NCBI GenBank assembly: GCA_009823395.1
Contig: CM020515.1
Span: 7,858,489-7,922,488 of the forward strand
Length of the DNA: 64,000 nt
From: Thamnaconus septentrionalis
Taxonomy: Eukaryota > Chordata > Actinopteri > Tetraodontiformes > Monacanthidae
Direction: 5' to 3'
Shown here: piece by piece, positions 1 through 12,200 of the stretch
Layout: each line of letters begins with the position of its first letter
Numbering within the stretch: the stretch's first letter is position 1
Made by a program: the position numbers and the translations under genes
The notes under the pieces: model-generated
The model's database searches: none
Told to the model about the DNA's origin: nothing
What the model saw: only the letters and a program-made list of their open reading frames with translations

Positions 1-3000
1 CCTGCGGAGGTACCGCATGCGGAGGAGGAGAAGATGGTCAGGCTGCAGAGGAGCTGCAGGCAGCCGCATCAAGCGCTCCTGTGCTGCTGTGTGAGTTGCC
101 CCGTGTTTCTTTTCCACCACTACACGCCTGCTTTATTTTATTATTATTATTTTTTATTTAATCCCGAGTTTACCACCTGTGATGGCGTTGTCGTTTCTTC
201 CTAGATTCCGTGAGCGCAGAGCGCTTCTTCGCGCCCGGGGAAGGGAAATCTTACCTGAAGATCGCTCCAGGTGAGTGGCTGGGCCCCCCTCTTCGAAACG
301 GCTTCCTCTGGGAGCTGTAGCCACCGCACACAGGTGTGCAGGTCACAAGTCGACTCACTGCAGATAGAAATTACGATCTCCAGTTTTGGTCTGGCGGTTG
401 CTGAAAAAGCTTCGAATATCAGGTGTTTGTTTGTTCGTTTTGGTCCAGTTGCATGAGAAATAAGGAGACTTTTTGTTCCAGTGGATTCAAGATGATTTTT
501 TTTTTTGCACCTCAGTGTCACAGGGTGATTTAGACGTATGATTCTATGATTTAGATGTTTAGGTGTGTGTTGCTGTTGTACCATGTAGGCCCCCTTTTAG
601 CAAGGATTTGAAGGACCTGAAAGCATTCTTGCATGTCTCCCGTACCTAAAACCCACACCATCACTTCCCCTCCTCCCCTGCCCCCTGCAGCTTCAGCAAT
701 GCCGTCGGCCCCGTCAGAAAAGACGCTCCCCTCCGTCTCCGACTTCTCCTCCAAGGCCGTGCTGTGTCTCATCGAGGCCGTCGGACGGCGCTGGGGCCTG
801 TACGAGACGCGGGAGCGCTCGCAGCTCTTCCAGAGTGTCCAGGAGGAGATGGCGGCCAAGGGGCACATGCTCCCCGTGGAAAAGATCCGCCGCAAGTGGA
901 ACAACCTCATCGTCACTTACAAGAGAGTCAAGGACCGCAGCCGGGAGACGGGACATGCCAAGACCTCCTGGGAGTTCTTTGACGTAAAAAAAACCCCACT
1001 CCTTCCTTCCCATCATGCTCTAAATCCTTCTCATTCATGTCACGCGTGCATGCCCGAGGGGAGATCCATCCCAACCATCATTCCACAATAACACCAATAA
1101 CATATGACTGAATTTTCCAAAAAAAAATTAAATGGGGAGCCTGAATGCTGCTACTGCTAAAGGTTTCCCTTTGGTGCTCAAGGCCAACATTAGCTGCACT
1201 GCACTGTGATCTTTTTGGGAAACTGATGTCACAGCTCTAAACCCCACCCCCCGCCCTGTAATCTGAGCGACCGTGAGGTGCAGACGACCACTCACGACAA
1301 CAATCACGTCGGGCAGCGGACTTGTTACTGCTACTAATGACCAGCCTGCAGTCTTCCCATTAACCTCCACTACGACAAACCGCAAACAGTAGTGAACAGT
1401 AACCCGCGGTGCGTGTGGATCAATTGTGGATTGTGTGCAAACCAGTGAAAATAAACACAATGAAAGCGACTGGCAAACATCCTGTTTTACTTTTTATTGA
1501 TTTTCTTTTGGGTCAGCGGACTGGGACATTGAGGCAGGAAACCTAAATAACAAAAATGTTAGGAAACTTTTACTGGCACGACCCCCAGTCAACCTTAACA
1601 AGGACATTTTCAGGCTTTGTGTTTGAAAGTAACTAGAAGCAGAAGTTCAACTTCGTCATTTTTCCACTCCGTCTTTTCCTGCGATCTTTCTTTCTGTTCT
1701 CTGTGGTGCTAATGTTTTTAGCGACCTGCTGCTTCTTTAAACACGGAGTGCTTCAGGGGTTTTTCTTCTTCTGCATTCAGGGTTTAAACTTGCGGCGCCA
1801 CACCAGGTCTAGCATAGGTACTACATCGTTTCCAGTCGTATCCAGCGTATCTGTGTAAACAGGATTTTTTTTTGGAATATGGCTTTGTGTAAACGTGTGT
1901 TTTTTTTGAGAGCTTTTTCGAAAATGTGCGGTTTAAAAAAAAATCTGTCTCCGTGTAAACGGCCCCTTAACTTGTCACAGACTAGGCCAAAGACAGATGG
2001 CGCCGCGAGACAAAAGTTAAGCGCTGTTTTTATTATCCCTTCCAATACGAAAATGCCACCAATTTCTAATCAAAAACTGTCTTCACTGCAACCTTAGCAG
2101 CTGGGCCCACGGCACCCCCAGCTCGTCTTCCTAGTCAGTTTTTAAAAGGAGGCTGATTAGCCTGGAAGCACTGAAATTGCTTTCTTTTGACGGTTGCTGA
2201 GACAATGAAGTGAGGTGCCCAAGTCAAATCTTAGCCATCCAGCGGCTGTGCGAGGTTGCGTCCGTCTCTCCACCATTGCGTGTCTGCTGATGAGAGTTCC
2301 ACTAACGACCCGCGGATTTTCGTTTCTGCTCTGTCTTTCCTCTGCAGTTGATGGACGCGACGCTCTGCGACACGGTGGGCGCTCAGATCATTGTCAGCAA
2401 CAAAAGGCAGAAAGGTGGACACGCTGCCTCCTCACCGCCCAGCCGCTCAGTCAAGAACACTTTGAAAATGCAGGCGTCACTTCCCCCGACCGTTGTCCGG
2501 CCTAACGGGGACTTTACTCCGGCGTCTGTCGTGGAGACGGCGGGACTTGCAGGCGGCGTCACCGTTTGCAATGCTGCTGCTGCCAACTCTGTGTCAACAG
2601 TAGCCGTGGGCGCGCCTCCTGAAGTCAGGCCTGCGTTCGTCCTCGGCGGTGACACTGTTACAACCACCGCCATTGCGCCGTCCACCCTGATCTCCTCGCC
2701 TTGTTTTGCGGAGGCAGCCCCCACCTCCACCGGCCTCGTCTCCGTGAGCTACGCCGAGCTCAGCAACCCTCGCCACGTTAGCCGCAAGACTCCGTCGTTC
2801 CCTCCTGGGGTCGCCGCGCCCTTTCGCCCCAGCAGCACTCCCAACCTTCTCAACGTCTCCTCCTCCTCATCATCATCATCATTCCCCAGCACCTGCCTCA
2901 CCCTTCCTGTTCCCACGCCGTTGTTCGCGACGACGACGACGAAAGCGACAGGATCCGAGGGGCACGACCGGAGAAGAGGCGACCCGCAGGGCTGCGCTGC

Positions 3001-3217
3001 CACCAAGGGACTCCAGGAGGCTCTGAAGCGACAGGAGGAGCAGGCCCACCTGGACCGGGTGGCTCGCCGGCGGCTGGAAGCCAGGGAGAAGAGGCGCGAG
3101 AGGAGGGAGGTGCGGATGGCTGAGTCGCTTGGCAGGATCGCCACGGCTCTGGAGCTGCTCTCCTCCAAACAGGACACAGTCATCGCCTTGTTACAGAGAC
3201 TGGCTGACAGGAAGTGA
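1..3217 (+). CDS. Myb/SANT-like DNA-binding domain protein, 5' end outside the window
   Basis: Four exons join in phase: <1-90, 205-270, 691-983 and 2348-3217 (stop at 3215-3217). Exon 3 carries a trihelix-type Myb/SANT domain, with the tryptophan-spaced segments RRWGLYETRERSQLF and KIRRKWNNLIVTYKRVKDR, ending in TSWEFFD; the next exon continues LMDATLCDTV, the usual junction after this domain. The middle is long, low in complexity and Ser/Thr/Pro/Ala-rich, with a serine run from a TCA/TCC repeat near 2860-2885. The C-terminus (about 3010-3214) is a basic then heptad-like helix (RRRLEAREKRRERRE, then LELLSSKQDTVIALLQRL), probably a coiled coil. Myb/SANT proteins of this layout (MSANTD and Harbinger-derived relatives) are nuclear DNA binders; that role is inferred. 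The first exon is open to the left edge, so the true start is unseen. Donors and acceptors: GTGAGT at 91, CTAG at 201-204, GTGAGT at 271, CTGCAG before 691 and before 2348. The exact orthologue was not recognised. Confidence 0.87.
984..2347 (+). other. Large intron of the Myb/SANT-like gene
   Basis: This 1.36-kb intron holds no coding exon that I can support. Around 1815-1975 there is a low-copy-looking repeat remnant with the phrase GTGTAAAC occurring several times (about 1853, 1886, 1953) and ending in TAAACGGCCCCTT. That is a pattern seen at the ends of dispersed DNA-transposon relics, but no second copy lies in the window, so the assignment is weak. Confidence 0.4.
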
Positions 3218-4733
3218 ACGAGGGGCACAGTCACTTTTCTAAATTGGGCTTATCGCATTTTGTTTCTGCCTCAGTGGGTCATTCTGTGGCAAACGGAGTG
3301 ATCACAGAGTGATGCATTGCATTATCCCCTCAGTCTTACTGAGGACTGTAGGGGTATACAAATACCTAATGGTGGTACAAATTGTAGGTGAATTGCAGCT
3401 GCCCAGTTGAGGAAACAAAACCCTGGTCGACACAGTACAGCATCTGTAGTCCAACACAGTGACTTTATCAGCGATTATGAAGACTGTGGGGGTACAGCTA
3501 TGTATATATATGTGCATAAACAGATAATGCACATTAACAATTTATATCAAACTGACAAGGGGCTGATTTGGTGTTGAACCTGGACCTTGTACTGCACAGT
3601 CAATAGTTTAACCCACCGGGGTGCCTGTCCAGTTTTACTGAGGTCCACAGAGCTGGACATGCACACGTAAGAATAAATTATCAATGATGTTTTTAGATGG
3701 TTGTCACAGTGCTGATACGATGACTAGAACAGACTAAAAACACTGCAGTTTATGCTTGTTTAACAAGTTCAGTGCAAAAAGGCACTGCCCAAAAAACACA
3801 ACTATCTGACAAGGTCACATGTGTCAGGTACAATAAACCAGTACATTTAGTAAACAAATGTTGAAATGTAAAGGGCCCAACATTGCAAGTGTGGCAAAAA
3901 AAGTTCAGCCCCCCAATTGATTGACGTTGTCAGTTTGGTCTAAATTGTTGAAGCATACACTGTCAGTGTGCAGCGAGTAAACCACAGAAAACACGGATCA
4001 AATTGCCGTCAAAAAGTCAACATACTATGTTACTTGGCATCAGATTCAGTTGAGAATAGTTTTGGAAGAGCCATCTTTTTTGTTCCGGCGTATGGCTCAT
4101 CCGAGCCACTAGAGGGCAGGCAAGCGTTATTTTCAGTGGAAATTGAGGGTTACAACAGGTGTTCTGGGTTGATTGATTATGTTCACAATGACGCTGAGAG
4201 GGGAAGCAAACAAGGTTTGAATGTGCTCTTTATTTCTTTTCTAACGAAACGCAAAGGGAAATAAAGTGCACTGTGAACCCATGAGAAGACAATAGTTATT
4301 TGACATTGCAGACTACAAGTCTAAACAACGCCCATCCGCCAGTAGTGGCTCAATATAGGAATTCGTCACTCCATTTAAAACGAACAACTACAACTCTTTC
4401 GTCGGTGAACGTTGAGGGCGACGGTGGGTTTTATTGGAATCGTATTGCTGTGTAGTTCACTGGGTACACATGAGAGACGTCGCGTCCTTTCACAGCAAAA
4501 TCAACGGACGCGTGATTGTTCATGGCCGGCCAACGTGTAAGGTAAGTTCGTTCAGCTGTAACATAACCTTTTTAATGGCCGTTGTCAGTCAGTCTGTGTG
4601 CACACGTTCAATACGCGCAAATCCAATGCAACCTTTAGCAGCTTTTATTTTTTAGAAGAACGAACTCCTCCCTTCCTCTGTGAGACATGTCGAAAGAATG
4701 TCACATGGGAGGAAAAAGGTTCAGCTCTAGTTG
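3218..4733. other. 3' UTR of the Myb/SANT-like gene and spacer
   Basis: AATAAA hexamers at 3672-3677 and about 3831-3836 could end the upstream transcript. The rest shows only AT-rich unique sequence, with no open exon, no simple repeat and no repeat shared with other parts of the window. The first GIMAP exon lies just downstream. Confidence 0.4.
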
Positions 4734-4744
4734 CTTTCACTTTT
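4734..4744 (-). promoter_or_regulatory. Interferon-regulatory-factor-like motif upstream of the GIMAP gene
   Basis: The bases CTTTCACTTTT read AAAAGTGAAAG on the minus strand, close to the GAAANNGAAA core bound by IRF proteins. The motif is about 105 bp upstream of the GIMAP start codon, where a promoter or 5' UTR is expected. A single short match can arise by chance and nothing else proves function. Confidence 0.25.
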
Positions 4745-4848
4745 GGTGCATAGTCAGCACGGCAGTTGCAAGAAGTGGACCAGGACAAAACCTCTGGAAA
4801 CCTCCGCACAACACTCGTTTGTCTTAAATATTTGTGAACATTGACATC

Positions 4849-6370
4849 ATGTACGACAGAGAAGAAAGAGTTGAACGTGGTTCAGAGGGGGCGCCTGAAT
4901 GCAAGCCTACAGCAGAACAACAGGATGTGGGACAAAAGAATGAAGAAGGTAAATCTTGACTTTATTTAGTTCTCTCTTTCCGCATTTTAGTGTTATTTAA
5001 AAAGCATAAACAGCTTTTTTTTTTGTGACTGAAAATGAACTAATCCTCTGTGCTCACCTCAAGTCATTTGGCCGTGAATCACGTAGCACACTGTTGTGTA
5101 GCCACTGAAAATGAAAAATAGTTTGTCTCCAGAACCGTCTTACTCGTGCAATACAGTTGCACACAATCAAAAGCTAAGAATAGCTATACTACATTTCCTG
5201 AGTTACTTTAAGACTACTTAAAACCAGATTCACTGTCATGCCTTAATAACTTTAATGTTTTCACAAAATGCAAAAATGTATATTCTATAAGCAGAAATAT
5301 GTTCTCTTTTGTGAACCACAAGTCCACAGAGTAATGTTTCCCCTTATGTTGCTTCCACAGAACCACTGAGAATCATGCTTATCGGCAAGACCGGTGCAGG
5401 TAAAAGTTCAAGTGGAAACACCATCGTTGGAAAAAATGAGTTCAAATCAGATATGAGGCTGCAGAGAGTCACGAAACACAGTGAGAGGGTGACTGGTATC
5501 GTTGAGAATGTGCCTGTCGGTTTGAACAAGAAAGTGAAGGACGTGCCAGTCACTGTGATAGACACACCTGGGCTTTTTGAGACCGATCGCCCTCAGGAGA
5601 ACATTGTGCGAGAGATTCTGCAGTGCGTCAAGCTGAGGGACCCAGGGCCCCACGCCTTCGTGCTTGTGGTTCCAATAGGACGCATGTCCAAGGAAGACCA
5701 AGACACCAACGAACTGATTGAGGCCAAGTTTGGTCCGAAGGTGTGGGATTACACCATTGTGCTGTTCACCCACGGAGATTTACTCAATCAGAAAACCTTG
5801 AATGATGTCATCGCCGAGAGTGACGAAAAGCTGCGCAACTTCATTCGCAAGTGTGGCGGTGGCTTCCACGTCTTCAACAACAAGAAACCTGAGGATCAGG
5901 AGCAGGTGACCACCTTCATAGCAAAGATCCATACTATGATGGCCCTGAACGGGGGTGGTTACTACCACACGGCTCTGTATCCCCCAGAGGAGAGGAAGAT
6001 CATTGAGAGGCAGTTGAGCATGCTGGCCGAAAAAGATAACGAGATCAGACGCAAGGAGAGGCAGCTTGAGGAGCGACACCAGGGGGAAGAACTGGTGTCA
6101 AAGAACAGGGCACTTTGGAGAGAAGAGGAACGCATCACAAGAATGGAAGCTGAGAAAGGGACAAGGATGCGACTCAAGTTACTGACTGTCTTTAAAATCA
6201 TCCTGACAATCGCAGTTTGCGGACTAGTCACTTGGGCCATTCCAGCTTTGTCCTTTGTGCCATACCTTGTTGCTTTGGCAGTGATTTCACTACCTTATGT
6301 AAAGGAAAAAGCCATACGTATTTGGCAATATGCACATGCATATTTCACAGTGCAAACTGGTGGCACATAA
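4849..6370 (+). CDS. GIMAP/IAN-family GTPase
   Basis: Two coding exons: 4849-4948 (phase 1, donor GTAAAT) and 5361-6370 (acceptor CCACAG), giving about 369 residues. The start is ATG at 4849. Exon 1 encodes a 33-residue charged leader; exon 2 begins with the P-loop GKTGAGKSSSGNT (about residues 42-54). Next come the AIG1-type switch region, the G3 motif DTPG (about 101-104) followed by LFETD, and a G4-like FTHGD (about 169-173). After the GTPase come an arginine/glutamate-rich coiled coil (about 245-300) and two closely spaced hydrophobic segments near residues 305-345, so it is probably anchored to an intracellular membrane. GIMAP proteins are septin-like GTPases involved in lymphocyte survival and in defence at membranes; fish carry many lineage-specific copies, so no one-to-one human symbol is given. 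An IRF-like motif lies upstream. Confidence 0.95.
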
Positions 6371-7343
6371 AGATGAGTTACTTTCAATCGCTCTTCTCTG
6401 AAAGATTTTAGTCTTTCCTGAGGTTATGGTTTTTGTTCCTTCTAATCATTTGAGCGCTTATTGAGAGGGGTGTAGTGGTTGCTAATATGAAATTTGTTGT
6501 CTCTAATTATGTCTAGAAATACATTTTAACCATTAAACCTTGTGTAGGTAAAGCAAATGGTCTTGAGCCACACATGATTCTCTCATTCTCATTTTCATTT
6601 TTATTTTCTCTGAAAGGCTTGGAAGGGGTAAGATGGGCTCTTTAAAAAAAAAAAAAAAAAAAAAAAGAGACAGAGAGAATAATCATATCGGATTGATGAT
6701 GATTTTTCATGTCAAATCCATGTTCGACACTCAGAAATTCTAACTTCTGAGTATTTGCTTAATCATATTGGGGGTGGGGAACGAGGAATGCAATGCCAAA
6801 AAGAGTAATGATTTTTTTTTTTTTTAAACTTTCAACACTATCAGGTAGCAAAGACACACCACATTTATTTTACACATACCAAATCTCCTCTGCTGTTACC
6901 ACACTTGGCGTGGGGAAAAAGGTATTAGCAATACACTGATACACTTTTATTGACCAAAAATATTTAGACATTATTCCTATTAAGTACAGAGACATTACAA
7001 ACACATTCCATCAATTCCATCATGGTTGGTGGCAATATAACAGTCCAGTGTCAGTCCATATCCTAGACGCTGCCAGTTTTGCGACAACACAAACTTAGAC
7101 AAAAACCCCATTAACCATTACAACATTAAGCACTCCAACACTGAATATTTCTACATTGACGTAATCTCACTCTGTCAAACTCTTCATTGAGTCCTTATGA
7201 TATCATGGTGTAGTTGAGGGTGGGGGTATTTGTACGTCAAATGTTGTTTATAATATTTTACTGTACAGGTAGCCTGCTGTGTTATGTTACGTCAAGCGTC
7301 GTGTCAGCCTGCGTCTTTAAGTGTTTGCAGTGCATATGAGTCA
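6371..7343. other. GIMAP 3' UTR and spacer
   Basis: This stretch holds an A-run (about 6643-6665), a T-run (about 6812-6825) and otherwise unique AT-rich sequence. I see no exon here. No canonical AATAAA lies close behind the GIMAP stop codon. Confidence 0.35.
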
Positions 7344-8583
7344 AAGACATATTTCACCACGGGACAATAAAGTATATTGTAGTCATTATCACACCCTCGT
7401 CTTGGAATCTTTGAAACGTAAACAATTTTATTTTTTCCTGTTAATCTTCAACCAGAGGAGGGTACAGGTTGGACGTTCTTGTTGCTCTGTCTGCTGCTGC
7501 TGCATTCAAGGAAATCATTAGCAAGTGAATTGTGAGCCCTTTTTTTTCTTCTTTTCTACACAATATGATTGTACTATGTTGGGTAAGATCACACAAAATA
7601 TATATACTATGATTTCTCTAGTGAAGAGTCGCTTGGGGGGGGTCAGCTGTACCTGCATCGGGGTCGGGTGCGTGGCTGTGGCCTTGGGGCCGGGGGTGTC
7701 CAGGGGTAATGGGGGCGGGTGGTGCGCCATACTGGGCACGTAAGGGGGCGGGCTTTGGGAGCCCAGGCCTGCTCTGGGTACCAATCCTCTCGGTGGGTGG
7801 AGGGGCTGGGTTCTGGTCCTGGGCATGGTTTTGGTACTCGCTTGCCCTTGGGGCCCCAACTGGGGGCTGTCCCTCCTTCCTGGGGTGTCTGCCTCTCTGC
7901 CGTCTTGTCCTCTGGCTGGGGGGCTCACTGCTCTGGACCTCTTCCCGACCGGCACCACGCCAGCCATTGCCTGGCGTGGTGCGGTGCTGCCTCGACGGCT
8001 ACACTCACCAGCTGCATACTTCCAGTACACACAGGCACACGCGAACACCCATGCCTTACCTATTAATGGTTATCTTATTTTTTGTATGTGTATTTATCTA
8101 ATTCTGTTTCTTGATGAGTTCGTCTGTTTATTATTTGAATTAGTTCATTATTAGATAATTAACCATGCAAATTAATATATATATATATTTTTAACACAAT
8201 GCATGAATATTGCTGCCAGTTGCTCTCTCTGTCCCCTTTGTGTGCCCTCTCTCCTCACTCTTGCACCTCACTTATATCCCCTTTCTATTCTCTTTTCTCC
8301 CTATCTCTCCCTATCACCCTCGGGTCACAAACTCTCCCTTTGAGAATAAAATCTGTCAGCCATCATAAATATATTTAGACAGATTTGTGTGTGATGTGTC
8401 AGCCTGATGGGACAATACAATATATTGTAGTCATAATCACACCCTTGTCTTATAATTTTTGATGTATAAGAGATTACATTTTTTTCAAGTGAATTGTGAG
8501 CCCTTTTTTTCCTCTTCACAATATTAGTGTACTATGTTTGGTAAGATCACACAAAATGTATATAGTTTCTGTAGTGAAGAGTC
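7344..8583. repeat. Direct segmental duplication flanking a GC-rich insert
   Basis: The sequence at about 7354-7630 recurs at about 8407-8583. Both copies contain TATATTGTAGTCAT, AAGTGAATTGTGAGCCC, TGGTAAGATCACACAAAAT and AGTGAAGAGTC in the same order. The first copy has about 100 extra bases in the middle. Between the copies lies a strikingly G-rich plus-strand segment (7633-7970), then a C/T-rich and AT-rich tail. It looks like an old transposable-element relic or a local duplication around an insertion. Open frames inside the GC-rich part are low in complexity and not coding. Confidence 0.6.
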
Positions 8584-8686
8584 AAGGGAAGAATACGAAC
8601 GAGAAGAGAACAGAAGGACGAACAGGAAGGGGAGGGGGAAGAACAGGAAGAGGTGAAGTAAGATGCGCATCCGTCTAGATGGAAGG

Positions 8687-8765
8687 CATAAATATGAGTG
8701 GCTGCTGGTGTGTCGTCCTCACTGCAGCCGTCTGCCAAACCAGCCTTGTTTGGCACTGTGCGATC
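8687..8765 (+). promoter_or_regulatory. Possible promoter and non-coding first exon of the SAND gene
   Basis: A TATA-like CATAAATATG sits at 8687-8696. About 70 bp further on there is a fair splice donor, CGATC|GTGAGT after 8765. A strong acceptor with a long pyrimidine tract (TTCTTCTTTGTAG) ends at 9176, so a short 5' UTR exon could be spliced to the exon containing the start codon. This is inference from splice signals only. Confidence 0.3.
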
Positions 8766-9250
8766 GTGAGTTCTTGCTTCATACATTTGTTTATGTTTAC
8801 ACTGTGGCACTCTGGTTAATGTAGTTAGTCATATTTATATTGTTTGGAATTTAATGCCACCATGCTGAGTTAAGCCTAATATATTTGTTTACTTTTTCTA
8901 GAAGGAAAAAAAAATGAAAGTGAAACTACTTGTCAGCCATACATTCTCCTGAATTAAAATGACTTCAACTGCATCCTGAAATCTGAGGTTCTGACCGCAC
9001 TGCCATTCTGTTAGCCAAGCTATGTTTTTACGAGCATAACCAAAGTAAAATTGTTTCAGTGACATTATTTGGTGGCTTTGAGGTGGTGGTGGGAGTTATT
9101 CACTAAAATCTTCTGAGCCTACTTATTAAGGAAATGTGGAAAGTGTTGCTATTTATTTTTCTTTTCTTCTTTGTAGTTCCTGTAGCAACTAATGATTGCC
9201 TCTGCTGTTTTTGTTCTGGTGCATTCATTCATTTGAAATTGAAGAACTGA

Positions 9251-12200
9251 ATGAAGAGAAAAAGAAAATTGTTGCCCTCACGTGGGGTTGGAGGGGAATG
9301 CAGCGACCGTAGAAGAACCCTGAGGAAGAGGTCCGCGTTAACATATACGGAAACTGATTTTGGTCATGAGGAGGAGTTCGGAGATGATGAAGATGAGGAA
9401 CATGAACATGATGAAGAAGAGGAGATAATGCAGGATGTCGAGGAAGATGGGGAGCAGCCTGGCAAGTCTTCCAGCCATGACCACATTGCACTAAAAGATA
9501 GTAAGTCTTCACAGTCATGACACTGTGCTGTACCTCTAATGCTCCATCAACAATGTGTATGGATCTTTGTTGCTAACTCTATAAATGTTTTAGGAATGAA
9601 TGTAACCTGTGGAGAGAAAAGAGGCATCCTTGACTTAGAGAAGCTGAAGAAGCGTGAGTGAGCTCTCCTCTATATAGAATTCAGAGATGCAGAAATCGAA
9701 CAATCCTTCGTATTCACTCCCCCAATCTTCTTGAAAGCGTTGTTTGAAGGGTAGGCAAAAGCTGGAGGGTGATGCGACAAACCTGTCATCACTCAAGAAA
9801 TTTGTCAGAAACCACTTTTCAGATTGAATATTGTTGTGAAGTGAAACATCCTTTTTTTTCAAACACTTTGTCCAGGTGAGTGGGAATGCATCCAGTGCTC
9901 CGGCACCTGGCTGACTCCAACTCGCTTTGAAAAACTTGGGGGTAAAATTCAATGGAAAAAATGGAAAACATCCATTTTATATCTGACAAAGCCGCTGGAG
10001 TATTGGTTTAAGGTATGCAATCCGTTTGGCAAACTTAATTAACAAGGAAAAACACACTGGCTGACTGACTGACAGCACTCTGTCTTTACAACAGGAATTT
10101 AAATTCACCCCACCTTCTTTTAAAAAGAGGGTCGTTGAGACTTCAAAGGTAATGAAACAGAATACGACAGTCAGTATGTTCAAGAAAAGAGAATGAAAAC
10201 ATGCCATGACTGAGTCCTGTATTTCTTTCTCCAGAAGGCGGTTGTCCTGTCCTCAGACTCTGAAGGTCAGTCTCATCCCTTAATTGTAACCACAAACTGT
10301 AATACCATTTCTATCCGGCACCACCACCAGTGTTGGCGAGCAATCTATTACGAAGTAATCCACTACTGTAATTAAACTACTTTTTTTTAAGTAACTGAGT
10401 AATGTAACACAGGCAAAAATGGTAATTATATCATAATAATTACTTTATCAAGTAACGATTCCATTACTTTTCTGAAATATTTTGCAAGCTAAAAATGTCT
10501 TATTGTCCACAAAATGTCTGAAGTTGAGAAAATCAACTGAAAACAATGATGTTGAAGATTGATGATGCAGCCGTGCATGCAACATCATTGATATGCGACG
10601 ACGCACCAAAACAAGCATGGCGGCGGCAAAAGAAAAAACAGCGATTGCGTTCAATAGCTGGAAATGTCAACGTTATTTTGAGTTCATCTCGTCTAAATGA
10701 AAGAATATTGTGGTTCGTTGTACGTTGCGTACAGGGAACAAGACGTTCTCATCTGTTTATCTTTTGTAACTACAGTAATTAGTAATTATTGATTGATTTA
10801 TGAAACAAAATACTTAAAGAATAACTTTTTAAGGAGTAATCAGTAATGAGTAGATGGATTACTTTTATGGAGTAATCCCTAAAATACTGACCACCACACA
10901 AAAATGGTAATTTAATCTTTTCTATCGTCCAAGCACAAACAGAGGAGGACGACTTGGTGGATGAAGATGGGCCGAGAGGCAGTGAGCAACTGGAGCAGGA
11001 AACGGAGGAGGAGAGCCCCGAGGCAGCCAAAGACGGAGGCGCTGAAGTCTCACGACTCGACTCGAGCAAACAAGGAGAGGGGCGAAGGGAGGAAGACATG
11101 TCTCCTGCCAAAAACCAAGGTGGCATCTCTCGCAAGAACTCATCAAGTTGAATTGAGCAGTTATTTTTAAAAGTTTTTCTGTTGCTCTCTGTCTCGCAGA
11201 ACTGTTGTTAAGGAACATCTCAGTTGTCCTGCGGAAGTTTCCAGATGTGGGAGGGGAACAACGCCGGCCCCCTAACGTGAGACGCACGTCACTCGTGTTG
11301 TCAAAAATATCGATATATTCATTAAATATCAATATTGAAAACTAAGAACGGTTCAATGTGACTCACCCATATTCATCGTGATCTACACCCCCCTGCACCC
11401 TGGCGACGAAACTTCCATGGTTGCTAGTATTGAAAGTCGTACCAAAAAACTATATTTTTCACAATATCGTATCAAAGTTTTAAATCCAGTGTTGTGACAA
11501 CACTACATGTCACACATTTGGCAGGCAAAGAACAGTCAAGCGTCAGAACACCACTAACACGTTACAGTTGACACGTACGTCCGTTTGGGGTCGGTGTTAC
11601 TTGGAAAAGTTGTTTCACAATTTGTGAGTTGAAAACTTGGCTAATCAGACAATAAGCCATGATAGCTGTTGCCTTTCCTTCATGGTGCCACCGTCACATA
11701 CTTTTTTATTATTACCTAAATGAGTTAAACAATAAACTATTTGCAATTAAACTACTTTTTTTCCTTACACAGAAAAATAGAATAATATTGTCACCTCTCT
11801 CTTGTTTTTGTCTTGACAAATCAGGTGGAGCATTCAAGCAAAGGTTTGTCTTTTTCACTACTCTTGGTTGACCATGTGGTCAAGTCATGTACTGTAACAT
11901 GTGGTTTGTAAAAGTCTCCTCCGCTCAACAGACAGCCAATCTCTGCAGCCGGATGAGGGTCAGGCTGAGAAAGAACACAACAGCGAACCATCACACGGGT
12001 TGGAAGACTGCCCAAATATCTATGAAGCATCCCCAGCTGAAGCCAAAAACGAGGAACTGTACTTAGAGTCCAATTACGAAGACTTTACAGGAGAAAGCCA
12101 CATGTTTTTGAGAATAGAGAATGTGACCTCTTTAAAATGCACAGACGACCCTGCCATGGAGTCACACCCGAGTAGCGACGCCACACAACCGCAACCAATG

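Noticed and set aside
7518..8101. Overlapping Gly/Pro-rich open frames on both strands
   Set aside because: GC-rich repeat block with no domain, open in several frames at once.
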